A stretch of 64,000 nucleotides of DNA from contig OY282457.1 of NCBI GenBank assembly GCA_958296235.1, forward strand, positions 1,488,501 through 1,552,500, in the 5' to 3' direction. Numbering within the stretch: the first letter of the stretch is position 1; the number at the start of each line of letters is the position of its first letter. This DNA comes from an uncultured Candidatus Binatia bacterium (GTDB taxonomy: Bacteria > Desulfobacterota > Binatia > Bin18). Below are positions 26,260 through 33,517 of this stretch, piece after piece. Both the position numbers and the translations under genes were made by a program. Under the pieces are notes generated by a model that worked only from the letters and a program-made list of their open reading frames with translations, was not told where the DNA came from and made no database searches.

Positions 26260-27704
26260 GCGTCGAAATGGGCTTGGGACCAGGGCCAGCTTGCCGGCAC
26301 GCCATGCTTGTCCAGATACCAGCTATTACAGCCCGTCGCCCAGATCGATTTCTTGGCGGCCTGCGCACGGGATCGCTCATAGTCGTCCGTAGCTGAGCGA
26401 CTGGCGCTGATTTCCCGGCACTCGCCCGTTCGTATTTTCTCCATGAGGTGCAGGATATAGCCCAGTTGCAGTTCGGCAATGCGAATCAAGGAAAAGTTGC
26501 CGACCGGACCGTTGGGGCCGTTCAGCATAAAAAAGTTCGGAAACTCAGGAATGGAAATCGAGAGATAGGCAACCGGATGGTCCGCCCATACGTCGTCAAG
26601 ATCAACACCGCCCCGGCCGCGCACCAGGGTCGGGCGGATAAAACGGTCGGCCCGAAAGCCGGTCGCCAATACAAGAACATCCAGCTCGTGCAGTTCTCCG
26701 TCCTGGGTCCGAACACCCTTGGGTTCGACGGCTTCAATGCCGGAGACCACGAGTTCGGCGTTCGGATGCTGAATGGACTCATAGAAATTGGGCGACAGAA
26801 TGAGACGCTTACACGCCGCCCGATAATTTGGCCGGAGTTTCTCACGTAATGCCGGGTCTTTCACCGTTTCTTCAAGGTTGGTCAGGCAGACGGCTTCAAT
26901 CTCCTTCATCTCGGGGGAGTCAGAATCAATGACCGCCTTACTGAAATTTTCAAAAAACTCCTTCTGCTCTTCGCGCAGCGCGTAGATTTTCTGGAGGTCG
27001 TTGGCAAACGCGGCGCGCTCGACAGCCGCGTAGGCGTCGTTCTCCATTTTGAAGACCCACTGCGCGGTGCGCTGGAATAATGTGTAGCGGGCCACCCGCT
27101 CGACCAGGGCGGTGGTAATCTGGATCGCGGTCGAGCCGGTGCCGATCACGCCAACCCGCGCGCCGTCGAGCGGGACTCTGTGGTCCCACTCGGCGCTGTG
27201 GAAATGCGCGCCCTCAAAGGTGTCAAGACCGGGGATGGCCGCCCGGTTGGGATGGTGCAGCACCCCGGTAGCGGCAATGATGATATCCGCCTGGTCTTCA
27301 CGCCCTTTACTGGTCCGAATCTGCCAGCGGCCGTCAATGAATTCGCAGGCCGTAATCTCTTCCTCAAAGCGGACACGGTCTACAACTGCATACTTCTGAG
27401 CAACATTCTCGAAATAGGTCCGAATCTCAGGGCCCGGAGCAAACACCTGACTCCAGTCCGGGTTAGGCTCAAAGGAATAGGTATACGAATGCGCCGGCAC
27501 GTCGCAGGCCAGGCCCGGATAGGTGTTCGCCCGCCAGGTACCGCCCAGGGCGTCTGACTTCTCATAGATGACACAGTTGTCATAGCCGGCCTCACGAAAC
27601 TTAATGGCGGACAGGATGCCGGCCATACCCGCGCCAATGATGACGATGCGTGGGTATGGCGAGCCGTGTTTGAGCTCTTGGGGGTTCAGATTGGGTTCGG
27701 CCAT
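26211..27704 (-). CDS. Flavin monooxygenase, Baeyer-Villiger type (copy 3)
   Basis: A 497-residue class B monooxygenase without the long N-terminal extension of copies 1 and 2. It has the FAD motif GAGMAG (residues 24-29), GGTWRANTYPGLACDVP, the BVMO-type fingerprint FEGAHFHSAEW, and the NADPH motif GTGSTA. The gene begins 14 bp after the acyl-CoA dehydrogenase gene, so the two form an operon. The reaction is probably ketone oxidation or hydroxylation. The 3' end is duplicated at 24.5 kb. Confidence 0.92.
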   Translation of the reverse strand: MAEPNLNPQELKHGSPYPRIVIIGAGMAGILSAIKFREAGYDNCVIYEKSDALGGTWRANTYPGLACDVPAHSYTYSFEPNPDWSQVFAPGPEIRTYFENVAQKYAVVDRVRFEEEITACEFIDGRWQIRTSKGREDQADIIIAATGVLHHPNRAAIPGLDTFEGAHFHSAEWDHRVPLDGARVGVIGTGSTAIQITTALVERVARYTLFQRTAQWVFKMENDAYAAVERAAFANDLQKIYALREEQKEFFENFSKAVIDSDSPEMKEIEAVCLTNLEETVKDPALREKLRPNYRAACKRLILSPNFYESIQHPNAELVVSGIEAVEPKGVRTQDGELHELDVLVLATGFRADRFIRPTLVRGRGGVDLDDVWADHPVAYLSISIPEFPNFFMLNGPNGPVGNFSLIRIAELQLGYILHLMEKIRTGECREISASRSATDDYERSRAQAAKKSIWATGCNSWYLDKHGVPASWPWSQAHFDAEMAAPKPEAYDVVLG

Positions 27705-27718
27705 ATATCTTTCCTTCC

Positions 27719-28948
27719 TTATACAAAACGCGGGCTGGTATACACCGGCAGGCCGAAGGTCCGCCGCCCAAGCAGGGCTTTGCCTTCCATGCCGGCAAAA
27801 GGCTGATGGATGACCGCGGCCCGTACGTCGCGGTACATCTGTTCCATGGGATTTTTCTTGAACAGGGCCGCGCCACCGACCATGCGCATGGCTTTATCAA
27901 CCACCTGCACGCAGGATTCCATCACAAACTGAAAACACGAGATCAGATTGACGAGGTCTTCCTGGGTGCGCACGTTGACGTCAGCGTGCGCAGCAACGGC
28001 CTGATGCAGCATGGCCCGCGCCGAACGCAGGCCGATTTCCATGTCCGCGGCCAGGAGTTGATTGCTCGGATAGTGGGTCATGGGCTGATCGAACGGCTGC
28101 TGGGTGCGTCCGGGCACCCACTGCATTGCATAATCGCGCGCCGCCTGGGCCAGGCCGATATAACACGCCGGACCGGAGGCCACCCACCACGAGGCGGTGA
28201 TGTCGGAGATGGCGTCCCAGCTTTGGGCCGGTCGTAACACCGCGGCATCGTCGGGGACAAACACATTGTTCCAGACCACATCATTGCTCTGCGAAGAACG
28301 GATGCTCATCGTATCCCAGTTGGTCTGAACTTCGACGCCCTCAGCCGTGGTTGGAAAGAAGCACAGCAGGCATTGCGGGCCATTCTCCGGGTCTTCATAG
28401 CGCGCGGTCGTCAGCAGATAGTCGGCCCCCGCGGACATGGTGCCGAAGCCGCTTTTACCGTTCAGCCGGTAGCCGCCGTCCACCTTGGTCGCCTGACGGG
28501 TCGTATCGTTAATACCGGCAAAGCCGACCGAGCTATTCATTTTTGGATCACTGACCGGTCCTCCGAAAATCAGGCCGTCGGTCACTGTCGCCTTGAGCAT
28601 GGGCTCGATCGCGGCCAGGTAGGGCCCCTGCCCGCGTTGCTTAAGCCGCCACAGGTCGGCCAGAATGGAGACCACGATGTGGTGCATATTGACGGCAATG
28701 GCCATGGGCAGGTCGCCGTAGGCCAGACGTTCCTGGGCCATGGCGATATCCAGCGGTGTCGCGCCGGCGCCGCCCAGCTCTTCCGGTACGATGAGCGCGG
28801 TATAGCCCGACGCCTTCATGGCTGCCACATTTTCATGCGGAAAGCTGCTGTCCGCATCGTGCTGAGCCACCCGTGATTTGAAATCATCGGCATGCGCAGC
28901 CGCCATATCAATAAGGCGTTGTCGACGTTCGATCGGATTCGTTGCCAT
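27719..28948 (-). CDS. Acyl-CoA dehydrogenase family flavoprotein
   Basis: A 409-residue protein of the acyl-CoA dehydrogenase fold: an N-terminal helical domain, LIVPEELGGAGATPLDIA, a beta-domain (LNGKSGFGTMSAGADYLLTTAR) and a C-terminal helical domain ending near KKNPMEQMYRDVRA. The last part resembles the flavin-dependent monooxygenase branch (DszC/HpaA-like) as much as true dehydrogenases, since an obvious catalytic Glu is not seen. AAGGAGG precedes the ATG. It is co-transcribed with the FMO and divergent from a TetR gene. Twin palindromes lie 45-95 bp upstream of its start. Confidence 0.88.
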   Translation of the reverse strand: MATNPIERRQRLIDMAAAHADDFKSRVAQHDADSSFPHENVAAMKASGYTALIVPEELGGAGATPLDIAMAQERLAYGDLPMAIAVNMHHIVVSILADLWRLKQRGQGPYLAAIEPMLKATVTDGLIFGGPVSDPKMNSSVGFAGINDTTRQATKVDGGYRLNGKSGFGTMSAGADYLLTTARYEDPENGPQCLLCFFPTTAEGVEVQTNWDTMSIRSSQSNDVVWNNVFVPDDAAVLRPAQSWDAISDITASWWVASGPACYIGLAQAARDYAMQWVPGRTQQPFDQPMTHYPSNQLLAADMEIGLRSARAMLHQAVAAHADVNVRTQEDLVNLISCFQFVMESCVQVVDKAMRMVGGAALFKKNPMEQMYRDVRAAVIHQPFAGMEGKALLGRRTFGLPVYTSPRFV

Positions 28949-28992
28949 GTTGGGGACCTCCTTCAGCCTTATCTGGCTTATCTGGAAATTTT

Positions 28993-29012
28993 AACTGGAC
29001 AAATGTCAAGTT
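28993..29012. promoter_or_regulatory. TetR-type operator, copy 1
   Basis: A 20-bp near-perfect palindrome, AACTGGACA-AA-TGTCAAGTT (one mismatch pair between arms), lies in the divergent gap between the acyl-CoA dehydrogenase and the TetR gene. On the minus strand it contains TTGACA, a consensus -35 box directed at the dehydrogenase. A bound repressor would block that promoter. Confidence 0.75.
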
Positions 29013-29022
29013 ACTACAAACA

Positions 29023-29042
29023 AACTGGACAAATGTCAAGTT
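29023..29042. promoter_or_regulatory. TetR-type operator, copy 2
   Basis: This is identical to the first operator over all 20 bases. The two centres are 30 bp apart, close to three helical turns, which allows two dimers to bind on the same face. It also holds a minus-strand TTGACA; 17 bp on is a weak -10-like TAGTAA. The site lies 43 bp before the TetR start, so autoregulation is likely. Confidence 0.75.
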
Positions 29043-29084
29043 TAATCTCATAATAGGCCCGCTCCGCGAAAGAAGATAAACATT

Positions 29085-29753
29085 ATGGCGGTGACGACAC
29101 GTATCGGACGACCCCCTGGGGCAGATGGCGAGGCCACGCGGGAGACTATTCTGAAGGCCGCACTCGAAGCCTTTGCCGAGGCCGGCTTTGAAGCCATGTC
29201 CGTCCGCGCGGTAGCCCGGCGGCTGGGCGTCAGTCACAACCTGATCCACCATCATTTCGCGTCCAAGCGCCAGCTGTGGTATGACGCCATCGATTATGGG
29301 CTGGGCCGCCAGGCGAGTGAAATCCGCCAGTTTCTGGAGATTCCCGAGTCCAGTCCGCAGGCTGCGATTGCCGGATTTCGGGAAGCCGCCCGCCGCTTCA
29401 TTCTGCTTGGGGCCCATCTGCCGGCCATCCCTCGGATTTTGCTGCACGAATTCGCCGAAGGGGGCGAACGGCTCGACTATATCTACGACCAACATATGCA
29501 GCCCCTGGTCGAAGGGGCGATTCGCTTCCTCGAGCGGCTGGGCGAGGCCAAGGCGGGCGAGATTGACGCCCGCAGCTTTGTCCTGCTGATTACCACCAGT
29601 ACCCTCTCGCTCTTCAATCAGTCGGCGTATGCCGAGAAGATTGGCGGGCCCGACCCCTTCTCCGAAGAAGCGGTCGAACGGCATATCCAGACGGTCACGC
29701 GTATTATCCTGACTGGTGTGTTAGCGGAGCCCATGCTCGGCTATCAACGCTAG
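29085..29753 (+). CDS. TetR family transcriptional regulator
   Basis: A 222-residue repressor. The N-terminal helix-turn-helix spans about residues 17-63 (ILKAALEAFAEAGFEAMSVR, then GVSHNLIHHHFASKRQLW). The C-terminal domain is helical with the ligand pocket. It is divergent from the acyl-CoA dehydrogenase/FMO operon, and the two palindromes in between are its probable operators. It may also influence the Rieske operons that follow on the same strand. The ligand is unknown, perhaps a CoA ester or the pathway substrate. Confidence 0.92.
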   Translation: MAVTTRIGRPPGADGEATRETILKAALEAFAEAGFEAMSVRAVARRLGVSHNLIHHHFASKRQLWYDAIDYGLGRQASEIRQFLEIPESSPQAAIAGFREAARRFILLGAHLPAIPRILLHEFAEGGERLDYIYDQHMQPLVEGAIRFLERLGEAKAGEIDARSFVLLITTSTLSLFNQSAYAEKIGGPDPFSEEAVERHIQTVTRIILTGVLAEPMLGYQR

Positions 29754-29809
29754 TGTCCTGACCGTGAGATTTCTGAGATCATATCCATATGCTTGGGAGG
29801 AAGTGAGCT

Positions 29810-29863
29810 ATGGGCAAGCCTGCGATGGAGATCGAGTTGTCGGCGGTGGAACGCCGCGGGTGA
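29810..29863 (+). pseudogene. Possible IS630-type transposase start, truncated
   Basis: After a GGGAGG site, 17 codons (MGKPAMEIELSAVERRG) resemble the opening of IS630-family transposases, which often begin with a basic stretch and a LSxxER segment. The frame stops at once and nothing similar follows. It is short, so the match may be chance. Confidence 0.25.
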
Positions 29864-29940
29864 GTGCGGCTGCCAGGGAATGAGAGCGAACCGCGAGGAG
29901 AAACGGTTTCCCCAAGTGAGAAAACGGAAAGGAGGCCATA

Positions 29941-30309
29941 ATGGAAAGCAAGAGCGAAGAAAAACTGTCAGGCCCAGCAGCGCGACTCCTGCCCGAGCAA
30001 TTCCAGGACCTTGCCCCATTCCTTGAATGGGCCTTGGCAACGGAGCCTGAGCGGAGTGCGAAGCGCCAGGCCAGCCCGATGGAAGAAATCAACGCGTTTT
30101 ATCAAGCGATATTCCCGCGGATGAAGGACATTCTACCGTTTTTGGAGCGGTTTACACCTGAAAATGCCCCGGATGATGTGCAGCGCTTATTCCATCTCAC
30201 CCTCTCCTTGGCTGAAATCGCCCCGGCGGTTGAAAATTACGGGCAGCCAAGTGTTGTTGATGGGTATGATGTCACCCGCTTTGTCGAAAATCACGAACAA
30301 CTGAAATAA
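29941..30309 (+). CDS. Rieske-associated small helical protein, copy A
   Basis: A 122-residue protein of unknown family, mostly helical, with no membrane or signal segment. Recognisable blocks are FQDLAPFLEWALATEPERS, then MEEINAFYQAIFPRMKDIL and RLFHLTLSLAEIAPAVENYG. All recur in the paralogue at 31.6 kb. AAAGGAGG precedes the ATG. A Rieske oxygenase starts 29 bp downstream, and the same pairing recurs in the second copy. The conserved pairing suggests an accessory or regulatory partner of the oxygenase, or of its electron supply. This is inference. Confidence 0.75.
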   Translation: MESKSEEKLSGPAARLLPEQFQDLAPFLEWALATEPERSAKRQASPMEEINAFYQAIFPRMKDILPFLERFTPENAPDDVQRLFHLTLSLAEIAPAVENYGQPSVVDGYDVTRFVENHEQLK

Positions 30310-30338
30310 GGAAGGTCATCGCCAGAGGAGGGAAACTC

Positions 30339-31541
30339 ATGGCATTGGGGAAAAACAAATGGCACGACCGTTATCCAGAGCTCGGGACTGGCCCCATCCC
30401 GGTCGAGCCGTATGTCTCACCAGAATATTTTGAGCAAGAACGCGACCGGATCTTTCGCAAAACGTGGCTCAATATCGGCCGGGTCGAGCAGATTCCTCAG
30501 CCTGGGGATTATTTTGTCAAAGACCTCACCGTCTGTAACACCTCGATTCTGGTTGTTCGTGGCAAGGATGGTGAGGTCCGCGCGTTCCATAACATGTGCT
30601 CGCACCGCGGCAATCAACTGGTGTGGGACACCAAGGGCAGGTGTCAGACTTTTTCATGCAAGTTCCACGGCTGGACGTACGCCCTGGACGGCTCACTCCG
30701 CCACATTACGGATGAACACAACTTCTTTGGTCTCAAGAAAGAAACACTCGGTATGACGCCGCTTGCGGTTGACACCTGGGAGGGCTTCATCTTTATCAAT
30801 GTGGACCCTGACCCTCAGCAGGCCTTATCGGAGTACTTGGGGAAAGGGCTGCGCACAAGCATCACAGGCTATCCCTTTGAGGACTTATCGACCAACTGTT
30901 TTTCCTGGCACACGGACGTGCAGGCCAACTGGAAAGTCGCTAAAGACGCCTTCCAGGAGGTGTATCATATCTCCACCCTGCACCGGCGCATCATTGGGGA
31001 TGTATATGCGAGCAAAGCCAATCCGTATGCGAATGCACTCGACTTTACCCTGTATCCTCCGCATGGCCGGGTCTCGCTGTCCGCAAATCCAGGCCGGAAA
31101 CTCACCGGTGTTGAGTCCATAGTGCAGGGGTTTGGTTCGACGGTGCTGCAACAGAATAACAGTGCTTCGGAGGAGCTGCCCGCAGGTGTGAATCCTACCG
31201 GGTATCCGCACTGGTCCTTCGATGGCCTGGCTCTTTTCCCGAACTGCCTCATCTACGTGTCAAAGGGAACGTATCTGACACATATTTTTTGGCCCATAAC
31301 GGAAAACCTGACACGCTGGGAAATTCGGACCTATTCACCCCAAGCGGAAACGCTCTCGGGCCGATTCAGCCAGGAATACGGGAAGGTTTCCTTCCGTGAC
31401 ACCTTGTTAGAAGATGCCAGTACGCTGGAGCGGACCCAAACGATGCTGAGGTCAGGCGCGAAGAAGGAAATCGTCCTGCAAGACGAAGAGCTGCTCATCC
31501 GCCAGCATTATAAAGTGACGGAAAGTTTTTTGAACGCGTAG
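30339..31541 (+). CDS. Rieske non-heme iron oxygenase, copy A
   Basis: A 400-residue oxygenase component. Rieske ligands are Cys87/His89 (MCSHRG) and Cys107/His110 (CKFHGW). The mononuclear site reads KDAFQEVYHISTLH, with Glu rather than Asp three residues before the first His, as in carnitine/glycine-betaine-type Rieske monooxygenases. No beta subunit lies nearby, so it is probably an alpha-only trimer. It is about 55-60% identical by eye to the oxygenase at 31.9-33.1 kb. The small protein upstream is presumably co-expressed. The substrate is unknown. Confidence 0.92.
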   Translation: MALGKNKWHDRYPELGTGPIPVEPYVSPEYFEQERDRIFRKTWLNIGRVEQIPQPGDYFVKDLTVCNTSILVVRGKDGEVRAFHNMCSHRGNQLVWDTKGRCQTFSCKFHGWTYALDGSLRHITDEHNFFGLKKETLGMTPLAVDTWEGFIFINVDPDPQQALSEYLGKGLRTSITGYPFEDLSTNCFSWHTDVQANWKVAKDAFQEVYHISTLHRRIIGDVYASKANPYANALDFTLYPPHGRVSLSANPGRKLTGVESIVQGFGSTVLQQNNSASEELPAGVNPTGYPHWSFDGLALFPNCLIYVSKGTYLTHIFWPITENLTRWEIRTYSPQAETLSGRFSQEYGKVSFRDTLLEDASTLERTQTMLRSGAKKEIVLQDEELLIRQHYKVTESFLNA

Positions 31542-31558
31542 GTAAGGGAGCCATCCGA

Positions 31559-31897
31559 ATGTCCAAGCGTCAACTGCCGGAGGGGTTTCAGGATCTTGAG
31601 CCATATCTTGAATGGTCTTTGGCCACGGACCGTGAGCGCAGCATCAAACGCCAGACGAGTCCGATGACCAAGATTACCGCCTTCTATCAAGCCGTTGTGC
31701 CACGTATGGATGAAATCCTGGCCTATTTAGAGCAGTATCCGTTGGAGCAAGTCCCGGCCGACGCGCAAAGACTGTTCTATCTCACCCTCTCGTTAGCCAA
31801 GATTGCTCCTGCCGTTGAAATGTATGGTGAACCTGTGCCCGAGGGGCTGGATACGTTACGACTTGAGAACATTGATATCTATCCGACCCGAAGCTGA
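31559..31897 (+). CDS. Rieske-associated small helical protein, copy B
   Basis: A 112-residue paralogue of the protein at 29.9 kb. It shares FQDLEPYLEWSLATDRERS, SPMTKITAFYQAVVPRMDEIL and RLFYLTLSLAKIAPAVEMYG. The N-terminus is shorter, lacking about 12 residues of copy A. It starts 17 bp after Rieske A and ends 29 bp before Rieske B, so all four genes are probably one transcript. Function unknown. Confidence 0.75.
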   Translation: MSKRQLPEGFQDLEPYLEWSLATDRERSIKRQTSPMTKITAFYQAVVPRMDEILAYLEQYPLEQVPADAQRLFYLTLSLAKIAPAVEMYGEPVPEGLDTLRLENIDIYPTRS

Positions 31898-31926
31898 GCA
31901 CGGGCGAAGAAAAGGAGGGCGAGGAC

Positions 31927-33144
31927 ATGACCCTGCAGACCAACGGAGCCACAGGCGGGAAATGGCACGCGCGGTATCCTGAGTTGGGAACTGGACCGGT
32001 CCCCATCGAACCCTACATCTCACTCGAATATTTCGAGAAAGAGCGTGAGCATATTTTTCGGAAAGTCTGGCTCAACGTGGGCCGAGTGGAACAAATTCCC
32101 GAGCCCGGCGACTATTTTGTGAAAGACTTGGCCGTGTGTCGGACCTCGGTCATCATTGTCCGCGGTCACGATGGCCAAGTGCACGCCTTTCACAATATGT
32201 GCTCGCACCGCGGCAATCCGGTCGTGTGGAACGCGAAGGGGACGTGCAAGATGTTCACCTGCCGCTACCACAGTTGGACGTATGGGCTGGATGGTACTTT
32301 GCGGCATATCCCGGACGAAAAGAATTTCTATGGCATCAAGAAGGACGCGCATGGACTGACGCCGGTTGCCGTTGATACCTGGGAAGGCTTTATTTTTATA
32401 AATGTCGATCCACGCCCAAAAGAGACGCTACGCGAATACCTCGGAGCAGCGGGGGAAAGTTTTGAGGGCTATCCGTTTGCGGAGATGGCAACCGGCTGCT
32501 CGACCTGGGAGGTCGATGTGAATGCCAATTGGAAGGTGTGTAAAGACGCCTTCCAAGAGGTCTACCATATCTTCAGTCTACATAACAAAAGTACGGGAGC
32601 GGCGTTTGCCAGCACGTCCAATCCGTATTTGAATGTGCATGAACTGGCGCTGTTTGGCCCGCACGCGCGCATATCGGTCCCGGCGAATCTCGACTGGAAA
32701 CCCACCCCGGTTGAAGCCCTGGCAAGACGATATGGCATGCTGGCCCTGCAAAAACAGGGCAGCTCTTCACAGGGAATGCCCTCTGGTGTGAATCCAACCG
32801 CTTCCCCGGACTGGTCGTTCTCGGGATTGATCTATTTCCCCAATATGTGTCTCTTTGTTGCGGATGGCGGTATTATTATGCACACCATGTGGCCACTGTC
32901 GGAAAACCGCACCCACTGGGAAGCCCGGACCTATTTCCCGAAAGCAAAAACGCTGGCGCACCGATTCAGCCAGGAGTACAGCCGGGCCACGTTCGTCGAC
33001 GGAGTACTGGTCGAGGATGGTGGGACGTTTGAGAAAACCCAGTCCATGCTGGCCTCAGGAGCAAAGAAACAAGTCATCTTGGGAGATGAAGAGCTCCTCA
33101 TCCGTCACCATCACAAGGTGACAGAACAGTTCTTTAACGCGTAG
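31927..33144 (+). CDS. Rieske non-heme iron oxygenase, copy B
   Basis: A 405-residue paralogue of copy A. Ligands are Cys92/His94 (MCSHRG) and Cys112/His115. The second loop reads CRYHSW, with Ser in place of the nearly invariant Gly after the His ligand. The mononuclear site is KDAFQEVYHIFSLH, again with a bridging Glu. The ends of A and B (RHHHKVTEQFFNA here, RQHYKVTESFLNA in A) remain alike, so the duplication covered the whole gene. AAAGGAGGG precedes the start. Possibly A and B form a hetero-oligomer or act on successive substrates. Confidence 0.92.
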   Translation: MTLQTNGATGGKWHARYPELGTGPVPIEPYISLEYFEKEREHIFRKVWLNVGRVEQIPEPGDYFVKDLAVCRTSVIIVRGHDGQVHAFHNMCSHRGNPVVWNAKGTCKMFTCRYHSWTYGLDGTLRHIPDEKNFYGIKKDAHGLTPVAVDTWEGFIFINVDPRPKETLREYLGAAGESFEGYPFAEMATGCSTWEVDVNANWKVCKDAFQEVYHIFSLHNKSTGAAFASTSNPYLNVHELALFGPHARISVPANLDWKPTPVEALARRYGMLALQKQGSSSQGMPSGVNPTASPDWSFSGLIYFPNMCLFVADGGIIMHTMWPLSENRTHWEARTYFPKAKTLAHRFSQEYSRATFVDGVLVEDGGTFEKTQSMLASGAKKQVILGDEELLIRHHHKVTEQFFNA

Positions 33145-33174
33145 CTTAGCCATCGCAGCAAAAAGGAGGTCCGC

Positions 33175-33287
33175 CTCCTGATGGATTCTTTCCTGGTGCC
33201 CCGGCTATGATTGCGGAGAAACTACCTGAGAAAATCAGGCGGCAGGTTCTGGCCGAAAGCGTCATTCAGTTCTATAAACTGGTTTGA
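33175..33287 (+). pseudogene. Relic: C-terminal tail of an amidohydrolase 2 gene
   Basis: An open stretch reads DGFFPGAPAMIAEKLPEKI and then RRQVLAESVIQFYKLV before a TGA. This matches the ending of Amidohydro_2 proteins, where a GLFPGAP-like segment precedes the helix that closes the barrel. The intact amidohydrolase at 1.2 kb ends with the related MPEQARLQVLGENVRRVYNF. Only about 37 codons remain; the rest of the gene is gone. A GGAGG-TCCG-CCTCC hairpin abuts its left end. Confidence 0.55.
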
Positions 33288-33331
33288 GACTGCCGATGCC
33301 CCTCTCTGAGCGCCGTCCCTGCCTCCCTTAA

Positions 33332-33484
33332 TGTTGTGCGCCGTTCTGTCCGGTAGCCCCCAGTGAGATCGGGTCCGGCTATCACATTTTTAATCGTTAC
33401 CAGGAGGTGCGACGCTACGCGATAGACTGGCGTACCTTCGGCAGCACGAACGGCTGGCTGTTGAATCCCCCCGAGTTGTCTTGA
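33332..33484 (+). pseudogene. Relic: N-terminal part of a cytochrome P450 gene
   Basis: About 50 codons, open between two stops, include SGYHIFNRYQEVRRYAIDWR and TFGSTNGWLLNPPEL. In P450s a GxxxxTRYxDVRxxxxDWxTFSS pattern occupies residues about 50-90, ahead of the C-helix. The frame then stops and no later P450 motif follows. It has no start codon or ribosome site and is a fragment. Confidence 0.5.
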
Positions 33485-33517
33485 GATACTGTGGGCATTT
33501 GTCAAGTTTAGTTCGTA

